From assembly GCA_029582155.1 (NCBI GenBank), contig CM055897.1, positions 90,704,329 through 90,768,328 of the forward strand: DNA of 64,000 nt. Direction: 5' to 3'. The notes under the pieces were generated by a model. The model did not search any database. It saw nothing but the letters and a program-made list of their open reading frames with translations, and was not told the origin of the DNA. This stretch comes from Panopea generosa. Its lineage: Eukaryota > Mollusca > Bivalvia > Adapedonta > Hiatellidae. Positions 24,801 through 35,800 of the stretch are shown here, in pieces (positions within the stretch are counted from its first letter, which is position 1; each line of letters opens with the position of its first letter). The position numbers were made by a program, and so were the translations under genes.

Positions 24801-26547
24801 ACATCGTCACAATATGACTGAATTTTTTTTAAAAGCAATGTTAAACACCAGGGTTCCCCACAGGCAGGAATGCAAGGACTGAGGAAAGAACACCTACAAC
24901 TCATTTTAAGTGCTGTGTAATTAACACTCATTTAAATATATTTCACTAGTAAAACTTGTATTAATCAGTTCAAGTCATCTTATTTAATATATTTCATTTT
25001 AGGCATTAAAATGAGAACAGATATGCAGAGAAAAATAATGATTAAGAGGAAAGTAAGCTTTTGGAATATTTTGCTGAGAATTCAGGCACCATTTCTGATA
25101 GTCAAGTGCTGGGGTGCCCCTGTGCTCAAATGGCCTGTGGAGAAGCATGAACACCATACAAAAACAACAATAAAAAGATCCTGGCTGTGCGCCAGATGCT
25201 TGTGAACACAATGTTAATGGAGTTGTTTCACAGTGACTGTCACTTGTGTTTACTGTAACATTATTATTTTTATTATAATTATCATTAATGAAAGATTTTA
25301 AAGTTTCTTGACCAGTTTGATGATTTTTTAACTTTTTTTAGGCATTTCTGTTTGAAATATGTTTATATGATTGCCTTTACCTCTTAAAACTCCCATCATC
25401 TGTGTTATTCGCAAAAAAAAATCAAGGCGATGTTGTTTCTCACAGCCTCTGTGTTTAACACAGACACTTGCTTTATGCATTCAACCATATTTGCGCTTAG
25501 CTGATACAAATATACTGTAAGAGGCATGATTTTACTGTATATCAAAACTCTGTTAAGCATCTGGTTAACACAGACTTTTCACCTTGTTCATAATGAAAAT
25601 TTTTCATGTGTTAAATGTATTGTACATGAACAGTAACTGTTGTAAAAATGTTGCTGGGACACCGGGCCCCTCGGTAGAAAGCTATGCGACATTTGGAGAT
25701 TTTATAGGACTATGGCCCATGACCTCTGGTCTAGGCGCCAGTTGGATGAAGGTATGGGTCTGTAGGGATTTCCACAAGTTGTTGTTCAATGCGGTACATC
25801 ATGCAGTGACGTAGCTGACCCTGAAATAATGATCAAGCCCACCAGGTTCTAGTGGGGTCTCAGTATATGCCCCAGCAGAAAACAACATTTTCAGGAATTA
25901 CTTCATGCATTCTGAAAGCATTTCCAGGATATAATGATGCATTCACAAAAAATGTGCAAGACCGTGCTACGCTACTGTCATGGTAGCTTTGGAATGCTAT
26001 GTGTCTTGAGGGCCAATCAGCCCTAGTGCTAAAGCATAGAGGCGAAGCTGCTTGGTCGACTTTTGTCTCTGTTTACAAAAAAAGCAGCATTGCACTGATT
26101 CGATCTTGTTTGTGTTGAACATGACAGACAGATCACATACAGCATATTGAAGTGGTGGGCAGTCTAAGGATTTGTAGCATGCGGACAAAAGAAGTTTCTT
26201 CAATGGAACACTGTTGTAAAATTGATAGATAATGACAGTTTTCTTACCATTTCTGATTTTAAGCGACCAAGTGCAATGTTGAGTTTGGAATTTGGCGTTT
26301 CACTGAAGTTTGGTGCAACGGCATCTTCTACATCAGTTGCATTATCTGAATTTCTTGTTAAATCCATGACGTCATCTGAAAATTTTAACGATTCTTTCCC
26401 ATTTAAAATCAAACAGTGAGTTGTCCCTTCCTGGACATCTGCATCTTGTTCTTGTTGATCAACCAGGCTGGATTCGGATATTGCCCTTACGCTAACCAAC
26501 CCTTCAAAACACTGAGGTAACGGCGGAAGCCCTTGAATATTGGACAT
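18803..26547 (-). CDS. FAM89: FAM89 family protein (FAM89A/B, LRAP25-like)
   Basis: Two coding exons on the minus strand, 26547-26248 (100 codons) and 19093-18803 (96 codons plus stop), joined in phase 0 across a 7.15-kb GT-AG intron. The product is 196 aa; human FAM89A/B are about 185-190 aa. The N-terminus has LPPLPQCFEGL (human LPPLPRGLSGL). Residues 87-125 carry the family core SKLNIALGRLKSEM joined to AGLRKLDVSLLYQLWTLHEA and IQEYK, with the intron splitting SEM|AGL. The C-terminus is Ser/Asp-rich (SRASSITSIDSCDFDDF). Mouse FAM89B/LRAP25 is reported as a cytoplasmic adaptor linking LIMK1 and MRCK at the leading edge; the role here is inferred by family. One ancestral gene is expected in an invertebrate, so A versus B is not assigned. 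It shares a 257-bp divergent promoter region with AK7. Confidence 0.9.
19589..19986. mobile_element. Foldback/MITE-like element with a minus-strand SINE between its arms
   Basis: The arms 19589-19642 and 19934-19986 are imperfect inverted copies of about 53 bp (GTAGATCTGA..., AAGGTCACCTC, GATTGACCTTTC). Between them, on the minus strand, is a tRNA-like head with box A GTGGTCTAAGGTGCC and box B GGTTCGAGTTCCGC, followed by a body ending in GTTGAAAATGGCGTTAAACC. Either a SINE inserted into a foldback element or the pair forms one composite repeat. It is in the FAM89 intron, about 500 bp from exon 2. Confidence 0.6.
20550..21060 (+). repeat. Tandem molluscan repeat modules, about 165 bp
   Basis: About three diverged modules share the order: GTGACCTTGACATTTAAG-like phrase, TGCGCAACACATTGTCTAAT-like phrase, then TGGTACATTT, CCATGTTATTTTAAAATCTG, ACAAGATAT and GCAGACACAAAAATCGTACC. 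The same modules occur at 48880-49270 and, with variation, at 43900-44410. Confidence 0.65.
21773..22432. mobile_element. Small TIR element, copy 1, interrupted by a SINE
   Basis: Begins ACCACCATTG and ends with its complement CAATGGTGGT. Apart from the inserted SINE it follows copy 2 (22466-22926) throughout, for example GAGAGGAGCTCTCTGAT, AGTATAGGGATGTTCAGAGG, GGGGACATTTTAATTTGAGT and TCAAACGTTATAATGTAAGT. Confidence 0.75.
22144..22355 (+). mobile_element. tRNA-derived SINE inserted in the small TIR element
   Basis: tRNA-like head with box A TAGTCTAGTGGTAGAGC and box B CGCGGGTTCAATCCTCCGCC, a body with CCTTGAGCAAGACACTTTTC, and the tail AATAAATAAGTTTAAACTAA. TTGGT occurs on both sides (22139-22143 and 22356-22360). 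The paralogous position in copy 2 (near 22843) reads TTTTTGGTCCACGAA with no insert, so it preserves the empty site. Confidence 0.85.
22466..22926. mobile_element. Small TIR element, copy 2 (461 bp)
   Basis: Starts GTCAGCTACCATCATTG and ends with the complementary CAATGGTGGTAGCTGAC: a 17-bp terminal inverted repeat with one mismatch. No coding frame. It is the uninterrupted partner of the copy at 21773-22432, 33 bp away in the same orientation. Confidence 0.75.
24554..24635 (+). mobile_element. tRNA-like SINE head, diverged
   Basis: Contains ATGGTTAAGTGGTAAAGATC and a box B-like GTTGTGGGTTAGATCCCCGT. The rest of the element is too diverged to delimit. It does not fold convincingly as a tRNA. 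Confidence 0.4.
24848..25140 (+). repeat. Interspersed repeat, first of a pair (see 53228)
   Basis: Follows 53228-53516 in the same orientation over about 290 bp, sharing GGAATGCAAG, AAATATATTTCACTAGTAAA, ACTTGTA, ATTTTAGGCATTAAAATGAG and AGATATGCA. No coding content or clear termini, so it is an unnamed family. Confidence 0.7.
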
Positions 26548-26804
26548 GTCTGTAAGTTATTGGAAATTAACTCATAAATTGCTTTCTTCTAAGTGTCACC
26601 ATGTTTAAGTGCATAGGATTTAACAACTTCAAGAACTTTTATAAGTTTGGAAACTTTTTTCCTCCATATTTAATTTAGCGCCCTCTATCTATTTGCAAGG
26701 GAAGAAACTCGTATATTGCGAAAACTTCTCGGACAGAATTAGTTTTAATTTAGAGGAAAAAATCCGAGGAAACTACTCCTTAGCAACAGTTGTAAACTGA
26801 CAAA
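26548..26804. promoter_or_regulatory. Divergent promoter region, FAM89 / AK7
   Basis: Only 257 bp separate the FAM89 ATG (-) from the AK7 ATG (+), so both 5' UTRs and core promoters must share it. There is no TATA box at a convincing place. TAGCAAC at 26781-26787 matches one half of the RFX X-box (GTTGCYA on the other strand), which fits AK7 being a ciliary gene. The second half-site is not clear, so this is a weak hint. Confidence 0.55.
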
Positions 26805-29800
26805 ATGGCGAGCACACAGGACGACGCTGATAAACCGAAAAGTAAACGAATATTCTTGAATCATGTCGATCAGTTCCAAGGCAAGAATTTGGCGAAGGTA
26901 CATTTTGTTTTAGTTAATCGATTGCACTTGTTATTTATTTGAAATTTGGTATTTAAAAGGTATTTGTAATATGTTTTCGCGAACTCAGTTTTTAAAGTTT
27001 ATTTTGATAATTTATGATAAATGTTGAGAAGCATATCCCTATATATAAGTGAAGTGCGTCCCCTAGATTAGCTGCCTGATTACATAAGTAATGAATGAAC
27101 ATTTTTTAATAATTTTGATATATATTCAACTTAATATCAAGAAACCCCAAAATGGTCAAATGGCTCCTTGGAGACGTGCAATGTGTTGCACTTAAATAAT
27201 GACATTTCCTTGTATATATCAATGACCTGTCACCATATGTTTACTCTACAATATTTTGCTGATAATTGCTTCATTTGGGTATTTTCAACAACCAACAATT
27301 CATAGTGTCATTGTCGCTACAACTTCATAGGAATGGGAGTGGATATGAAAATGGAACTTATTGCCAGTAAATGCCATCCATAAAAACGTCCATTGTCCAC
27401 ATAAGAAGTGATGTATCCATACTGTATGTTTATGGAAATAATGTTTTTATCCTGTTGTATGTTTAATCGGTACAAGAGTATCACTCACATTGAGCCAATA
27501 TACCTAGGTTTGGGTCAAGCACTTAAGTGGAAGATGAAGAAGAATCATGATACAGTATTATGTGCACTGACCAAAATGTTAGTATCAAATGCCTCTGCTG
27601 AACATGTTCAATTTTAAATTTGTAAATCATTATAGCTTACAGAACAATACATGTACCAGTTGTACTGTCTTTTATAACAGTTCAGCATGAATCTGTTTAT
27701 GAGTAGTCAAATGATTCTGTTTTTAAGCACTGGTTCTTCTGTACATACTTTCCATTATGTGTCATCAAAATTTAAGCTTGGCAATGTCAAATAATTTAGC
27801 TTAAATAATGCACCAGTCATTTGTTATCCTGGCTCACAAAGGCTGGAACATAGATGTGGCTTTTACTGCATCACTGTCCCAGCTGTATCATGAGTTCTAC
27901 TTCACATAAATTATAGTCTGGGATTATTGTGTGTTGCCTCTTGACTGGGAGTATTGGATATTGTGCAGTGTCCAACCATATAATCTACCAGTAACCAGAT
28001 GTGTCTATTAATGATATAGATATATAACACATAATCACATATGCACTTTTTTTCTTCAGTTCATGTCCCGTTGTGTTGTTGGAGCATCTCTAGAAGAACC
28101 AGAGGAAGAAGATGATGCCAAATCAACTGATAGCTTCATTCCCCCACCAAAGGAGGGATGTTATGAAATTGTTGGCACAACAAAAGAGAAGGGTTCAGCA
28201 GTACAGAAACCAGAACATGTTAAGGAACTTGTTAATGTAGGTATTTTCAATAATTGCAAAAACAACCAATATTTATACTTACCGGTATGTACTATACAGT
28301 ACTTTGTCTAGGTTTACAATTTTTTTTTTGAGATTTGCAATATTTCAATCGCCCTGAGCAGAATGTAATATTTATATGATATTCTGAAATAGGAAAATAT
28401 TATTGGTTTATTATTTTTCTGGATATGCTTTTATGCTCCCCTGACACAATTATAAAACCAATGAGTGTTTTCCTCCGGCAGACAATATATCATGTTTCTT
28501 CATTTTTTATTTATAAATGACATGCTTCTCTCCTATTAGTTCAGATGTTGACAAATATTATAGAAATTAGCTGAATTGTCAAAGTTCTCCCACTAATATT
28601 ATTGTTAAAAAAAGCTAGCTTTAGGTTAAAACAGTAAAAATGTGTTATAATTTTATCTAATGGTATTTACATTTGTATAATATGTCTTTAATTTATTTTT
28701 ATGCTTTTCATCTATTGGACACATACATCACAGTTAAGAAGTTTTCATGTAGACATTCTTTAAGAAGATTAACACTTTTATTTACAGTTTGACAACAAGG
28801 ACCAGCTGTATGAGTTCCTGGTGGAGTGTGACGTTATTGTATATGACATCACCGAGGATCCTGACCAGATTGATGAGGCTGTGTGGGCAGTGTCAGGTAA
28901 TATTTGAAACAAGAATCAATACTGATTGATTGTTGAGGAGAAATTGTTTAATCCAAAACTTGTGTGAATTGGTATAAATTGTTTGTCACAGTGTGTACGT
29001 AACCTGGTAGGAGAGAAACGTATGTAAGCATATGTACCAGACTGGCTACATAATTTTCTCGTCCTGTTACATGTTTGCATTGATATATTGTGTATTTTAT
29101 CAGGTTTAGATCCATTTTCATGTATCGGTAGTAGTGGACTTTGGAAAGAGCTAATATACAGGACACGTTACCAAAGACTTTAACTTTGTCAATAAATAAT
29201 AAATAAATAATAAAGATACAATTAGTATATTACTGTGATTGGTATTGTTTATAAATCACATGTTCATTGTATGTTACTGTTTGATTTCAGAACTTCACTC
29301 AGATCTGGATAAAATAGAGAAGCCAAAGATGTTTATTCTCGTCTCATCTGTCATGACCTGGGCCAAAAGTAAACCATTGGATCCAGTAAGACTGATTTAT
29401 TTTATAATGTTTTTATTCTGTGAATGATATCAAGCACACATGTTGCTTGTTTTGAGATTATTTTATCAGTTTAATCATATAACTTATACATGTATAATGG
29501 ATATATGATATATGGATATATTATAACAATGTGTTATAGGTACCCTCAGAAACACTCTGTTGTGTCTAGAAATTCTTACTTGATGTTTTTTTTTGTTGTT
29601 TATAAGCATAATTATGTGACCCAGGGGCAGTTATATATGATAAGTAATAATGTAAAATCTTTATTAAAAACATTATGTGATGTTTAGTGCAAGGCACATG
29701 TGCCATTTAACACAAACATACAAACAATATGACAGCCAGTGAAAAATATAAAAAAAAGCATCATTTGTGTGATGTATGTGTAATGCTGGGACTATAAGTG

Positions 29801-32800
29801 TAATATACACACCAGGCAAACATTTTGACATTTAAAATCAATGATAAGTTATGTTGCAGTTTTATTGAAATCTACAACTATTTTATATGCTTTAATTACA
29901 TAATTTGATGAAATGAGGCCCAGTTAGCTCAGTGGATAGCACATTTGACTATTAATCCAGGGGTTTTGAGTTCCAACCCCCACACAGACACAGTCTCTGT
30001 GATGATTGATGATTATTATACAACAATGTGTCTCATTGTCATTCAGCTAATGTCAATGTATACAAACTACTGAGCTATTTATAACTTGTATAGCTAATGT
30101 CAATGTAAACAAACTACTGAGTTATTTATAACCTGTACAGGATGATCCAGAAATCCCATTCACAGAAGATGATTACAGACGTAGAAAGCCACATCCCAAC
30201 TTCAAAGAACACATCAGTGCAGAAAAAACTGTAATCAAACTTGGAAAAACAGTAAGTTTAGTACTTGTCATATTGTTTATTACCCAGTATACATGTTAAT
30301 ATTTGTAAATTAAATAATCTTGTAATTGTTATAATTATCAAAACTATTTTACAAGGTGTTTTTTGTATATGCTTGTTCATATAAAAACAATCATATAATG
30401 ATTTATTAACATACTCAGACTGACTTTGTTTTTTTAACAAAACAATTTACAAATTATTTATGAATAAGACTCATTTTGCTCAGTGCTGTTTTACCTAGGA
30501 TGTAGACCTGAGAATGTTTCATATAAACTCTGATCTTTCTTCACAATTGAGCTTAAATAAATTAAACTAAAATAAAATAATCAATACTGCAAATAATTTT
30601 CATTAAATATATCTCTGACAATAGTAATGACATATTTAGAAATTTCATTATATCATCTTTCATATATGCCATAGGAGTCAGACTCAGGATCTAGTATTGT
30701 GAACAGTTTAGATGTAAGACTTTATATTGTAAAAAACTGATGAATACTCACACAAGTGTATGTTGTAGTTTTGGAAATCACAATATTTCAAAAAGATAAA
30801 TATTTGCTTGGAGTTTTTGTTTATCTGTTGTAATTAACATTGTATTTGTTGTTGTTCTAACAATTCTTAAATCTCAGTATGAATATGATGAGAAATATAC
30901 AGTGTATTCAATATCTCCATAACAACTGTAACAAATTATTCAAGAACTTATGTACTTCACCACACATCAGTAATATACCTTGGATATTAATTTATTTATG
31001 TATTTTTATGATTGTTCCACATATTATAGAACAGATACAATGAAGGCTATAGCATATATCCGCTTGATGGTTGTTTAAAGTAATAATCATGTAAATGGAC
31101 ATTCAAGATGAGATTTGTGTGTTTGTAACATTTTGATACTTTGTGATTTCAGAACAAGAATAAGCTGGTGACCTACGTTGTAGCGTCAGGTCTCACATAT
31201 GGTGCTGAGGAAAATATATTCCACTATCTCTTCAAGGTATGTACCAGTAGTATACAATGTATATATATATATATTTTTTAATGTTTATAATGAGTACAAT
31301 GTTTAAAAAAAAATAATGTTGCTGCTTGTCATTTTATTGACTGGATTGATCTCAGAAACACTTCTGACTGTTAACCAGGTCCAGTTAAATAATTGGGGTG
31401 TAAGAAATACTCTCAAGGACATGGATGAATATATTTATGATTCTTTATGTATGATGAATCTGGAAAATTTGGGAACTTACCTACTTGTCTGGTTGGTGGA
31501 CCTTAATACTCTATCACTTGCAATGCAATCACTGTCAATTGGATGTAATAGATGATATTTAAAAAAAAGTTCAGTTGAAACTACATTTCTTCTCATTTGT
31601 AATCCTTTGTTTACAGTCTGCATGGCACAATGCACCACAGTTGTTGTGTTTTGGTAATGGACAGAATGTTGTACCCACCATACATATCAAGGATCTTGGG
31701 GCGTAAGTATAAAATGGTTCACTTGCTTATTTTAACAGAAAATATATCTTTTTATCAAATGCAAATTATATAACAGGTGGATTAAAACTTTGTTTGATTC
31801 TTTAACAATTTAACAATTTAAAAAAGATGATACTAAAACATTCACTTCATGTACTCTTGTTAATAAATTTCTTTTCTTAGACTATTCTAGCTTCCCTCTA
31901 TTTCATGCATTATGAAACTGAAATTTAATGCTTACTATGTAACCTTGTAATTTGGTTTGTAAATGTGTCAGCAGTGTGAAAGGAATACATGTATTAGTAG
32001 ATCTATAACAATAGTCATTTGTTTGATATTTTCAGGGTCATACAAAACATTGCTGACAGTCGTCCAAAAGTAAGGTACCTCATTGCCAAAGATGATTCTA
32101 ATAACACGCTGGAAGAAATTGTTAAGGTAAATGGTACTTTTTATATCATGTCAATTTGTTCTACAATGTTTACCACATTGTTTGTTGCTAATCAGGCCAA
32201 TGGTCAAAAGTTAGAACTGAAAAAAATGTTTAATAAAATCTTGGATAGGAACCATGTGGCATAACTTCTAAAGAAAGTTTCTCCAGTTTTGATAGTGCAG
32301 ACATTGGTGTTTTTTTTTTTATAGTTTTGTAAACAGACTCTCCTGGAAAAAACAGGGCCTCACATGTAGCTCTCTTGCTAGATTTTAACAAATTAAACTT
32401 GATGTCATTACACAAGTCATTAAAATTAAATACATGTATTTAACAATATGGCTGATTGTTTATAAAAAAATACATGTACACTTTAATGTATATAAAGTCA
32501 GAAGTCATGCTTTTGTAATACTTTATCAAAAACAATACGTAAATATGTTTGTAAAAGTCAATTTAAATGTCAGAGTGCTAAACAGACTTTATGCTACAAT
32601 GCTGTGTTGTTTTTAATAACTGAAGTAGTATTGGATAAAATATATAATTGCTTCCAAGTTAATATCTGACACACAAAATAAATAAATTACAGGCAGTGAG
32701 TATGAACCTGGGGACAGACAAGGTGAAGAACATCACTAAGGAGGAAGCCTTACTGAACAAGGATATTGAGGTAAATTTGTTTACTAATATAGACAGGCTG

Positions 32801-35800
32801 ATATTTTGCCTTAATTATTGTATTTTATGATATTTATGGTCTTCTGGCTAAAATTCAGGTGTGCATTCTCTTGGAAATTTCCTGATAAAATAACCTATAA
32901 TTTTATATAATTTTAAAGATACTAGTGTTAAATAGATTTTATATTTTTGTTATGTAACATATATGTATATTTATTTGTACCAAATCATAGTAATTTAGCA
33001 AATTACATATAAATTATACGAAAAAACATATACTTCCATTTATTTCAAATGTAATTTTATTTCTTGGCAGCAAAATGATTTTGACATGTTGTTGGTTAAC
33101 TTGAGAATGGATGCTGTGAACGTGAAGGAGAATATGAGAATCAACTGGGTGTCCGAGGCCGGTATTGTAGAGAACATCCCAGCAGTTATCAAAGAGTACA
33201 AGGACACAAGAAATCTTCATGTATGTATTGTTCAATATTATCATGGCTTCTAGATCATTCTTGACTGAGTCTTGCCACCACCTTGAGATAAGCTATAGAT
33301 GAGTGTACAAGTACAAGCCCGGCTTGATCCAAAACATTTATATGAGAAATGACGCCAGTTACTTGCAGAATGTTGGTTGCCATTCTTCCTCCCTAAATAA
33401 AACTGGCTTCCATGTATAACCTGTAATGTATTGAAAATGTTTAAAAATACCATTTGTTTTTTTAAAAAAAAAAAACATTTTTTATATTTAACACCAACTT
33501 TTTGTAATATGTTTCAGTTTTTTCAGTATACAAATAGATTTACATTTTTATATAATAAATGTATGCATTATATAGTATAAATATAATTGCTCAGTTATGG
33601 ACTATCATTTTCAACATATATAAGAGATGTGTTCCATGAATATTTATTATAAGTTCAGATATAATATGATGTTTGTTTTAATTTTTTATTGTGGAAACTT
33701 GCAAATATCACTTCAGTATTTTATTTAAGTTTATTGTAATGAACATCATATGTTTTGACCAGGTAGAGCATTATGGTATCAAATACATTTATGTTTCATA
33801 TGGATGTAAGATCTTGCTCTGAAGGATAAAACTTTATAAAAGTTTTTCTGTTGCACATCATAGTACATCGTCTGTTTTGTCATTACAGCCACTGCGTGTA
33901 TGTATTCTGGGTCCACCAGCAGCTGGGAAGTCAACTTCAGTCAAACAGCTGTGTGCATTCTACAAACTACATCACATTAGAATCAAGGATGTCATAGATG
34001 AAGCAATGGAAAACTTAGTGAGTACAGCAGGCAGGAAAAGTATAAATATTGTAACAGTGAAAAAACTGGCTGTAGAAGCTGCTGTAGAGTAAAAGGCACT
34101 ATTGTCTTAGAAGATCTTTGTCTTGTGCTATTTACCACATGGTATTCCTGTACTGGAACAGTTGAACTAGAAAGTGAGCAAAGGAACTATAACTGGGTAT
34201 GAAGGTCTGACATGATATCTTGCATAGCTGACAAGAGTACCAGGCCCAGTAAGCTCAGACTGTAGCACATCTGACTATCAACCCAGATGTTGTGAGTTTG
34301 AATCCTGCCCAGCCAGTCTCTGTGATGACTTGTATAACCCATTGTCTTTTATCTCTCTGGTCTGATTCATGTGTGAAAGTTATCAGTTACTTGTAGAGAT
34401 GGGTGTGGTTTAGTACTGGTTAACATTCCAGGATCCCAGAAAGAGTGGTTAGGTTAACTGATTGCCTGTTAGCCCTTGATGGCGAAAAAAAGAAGTAAAC
34501 ATATTCAAACAAACAAATAAAATAACAAGAGTTTTTTACTCCAATATCTGTAAAGGTTAAAAATATAACTGTCATCGAGGTAATTTTGAAATTGATTTAA
34601 TTTAATTTTTTCTCCCAGCAATCTAGTTTGTTTTTCTGTGCTTCAAGTATATTTTCCCACCACTTCTGTTGTTTAGCAGATGTGGATCTGTCTTATTGTT
34701 TGCCATAGCTTAAACATACAACTGCATGCTGAATTTCTCTATAATTGCTCTTTCTATTCTCATTTCTCTATCCTCATGATCTTGTTAATTTTTCAGACAA
34801 CAACAGCGCGGCGTGCTGACTCGGAAGACCAGGAGGAAGATGAGGGGAAGGCCCAGGATGCACAAGAGTTGCTAGATGCAATCAATGAGGGCAAGGAGAG
34901 TAATAATGGCAAACTAGAAGACCAGTATGTTCTCCGTTTCTTCAGAGACAAACTTCTTTCCATGCCATGTCAAAACCAAGGATTCATTCTTGATGGATTC
35001 CCCAAAAATATGGAGCAGGCAAAGGAATTGTTTGCTTGTAAGTGGATACCTATTTATACTGTTTACCATTCTACTGATATCAATTTATGATAATGTTCAT
35101 TTCCTTTTTAATTGATAAAAGCTATACAATTACTGTTGTATGGTAAAAGTGTGATTTGGATGAATTAACACCAATTTTGATATAATATATATGTTAATAA
35201 AATATACTGACTGAAAATCAAATATTGAGGACAATCTTAATGACAATAACATATTTTTCATAAAACCAAATTTTCAAAAAGTGTACTATATATTGTAATT
35301 ATTACTTGTAGCTGAGGATGATGAGGAGCCTGAAGAATCTTCCAAAGTTGGAAGTTTCAACAAACTGATCATGCCGGAGTTTGTGGTGTCTCTTGAGGCA
35401 AATGATGAGTTTCTGAAACAGCGCATCATGAACCTGCCTGAGAGTGAGGTTGTCAACACACATAATACGGAGGAGGGCCTCAACAAGAGACTTGAAGCAT
35501 ACAGATCAGCAAATACGGAGGATGATACAGTACTAAACTACTTTGATGAGCTTGAGTTCCATCCAGAAAAAATAGGTTTGTATTCCTTTGTTTCAACATT
35601 ACTTGTTTCATAATATTTCTGATATATGACCTATATCTTAACCTCTGACTTCATTCCTGTAAAACCTTGAAGGGAACATATCTCTTTTATTGTAAGGCCA
35701 GGAATTACCATACAGAGTAGGTCACTGTGGCCTATATCTTGACTTCTGATTTCATGCTAGTAAAACTTTATCCGTAGCATATCTCCTTCACTGCAGGACC

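Noticed and set aside
25011-25205. 64-aa plus frame and its antisense partner
   Set aside because: Lies within the interspersed repeat 24848-25140; noncoding.
35286-35486. Ser-rich 66-aa minus frame
   Set aside because: Antisense shadow of AK7 exon 35312-35575.
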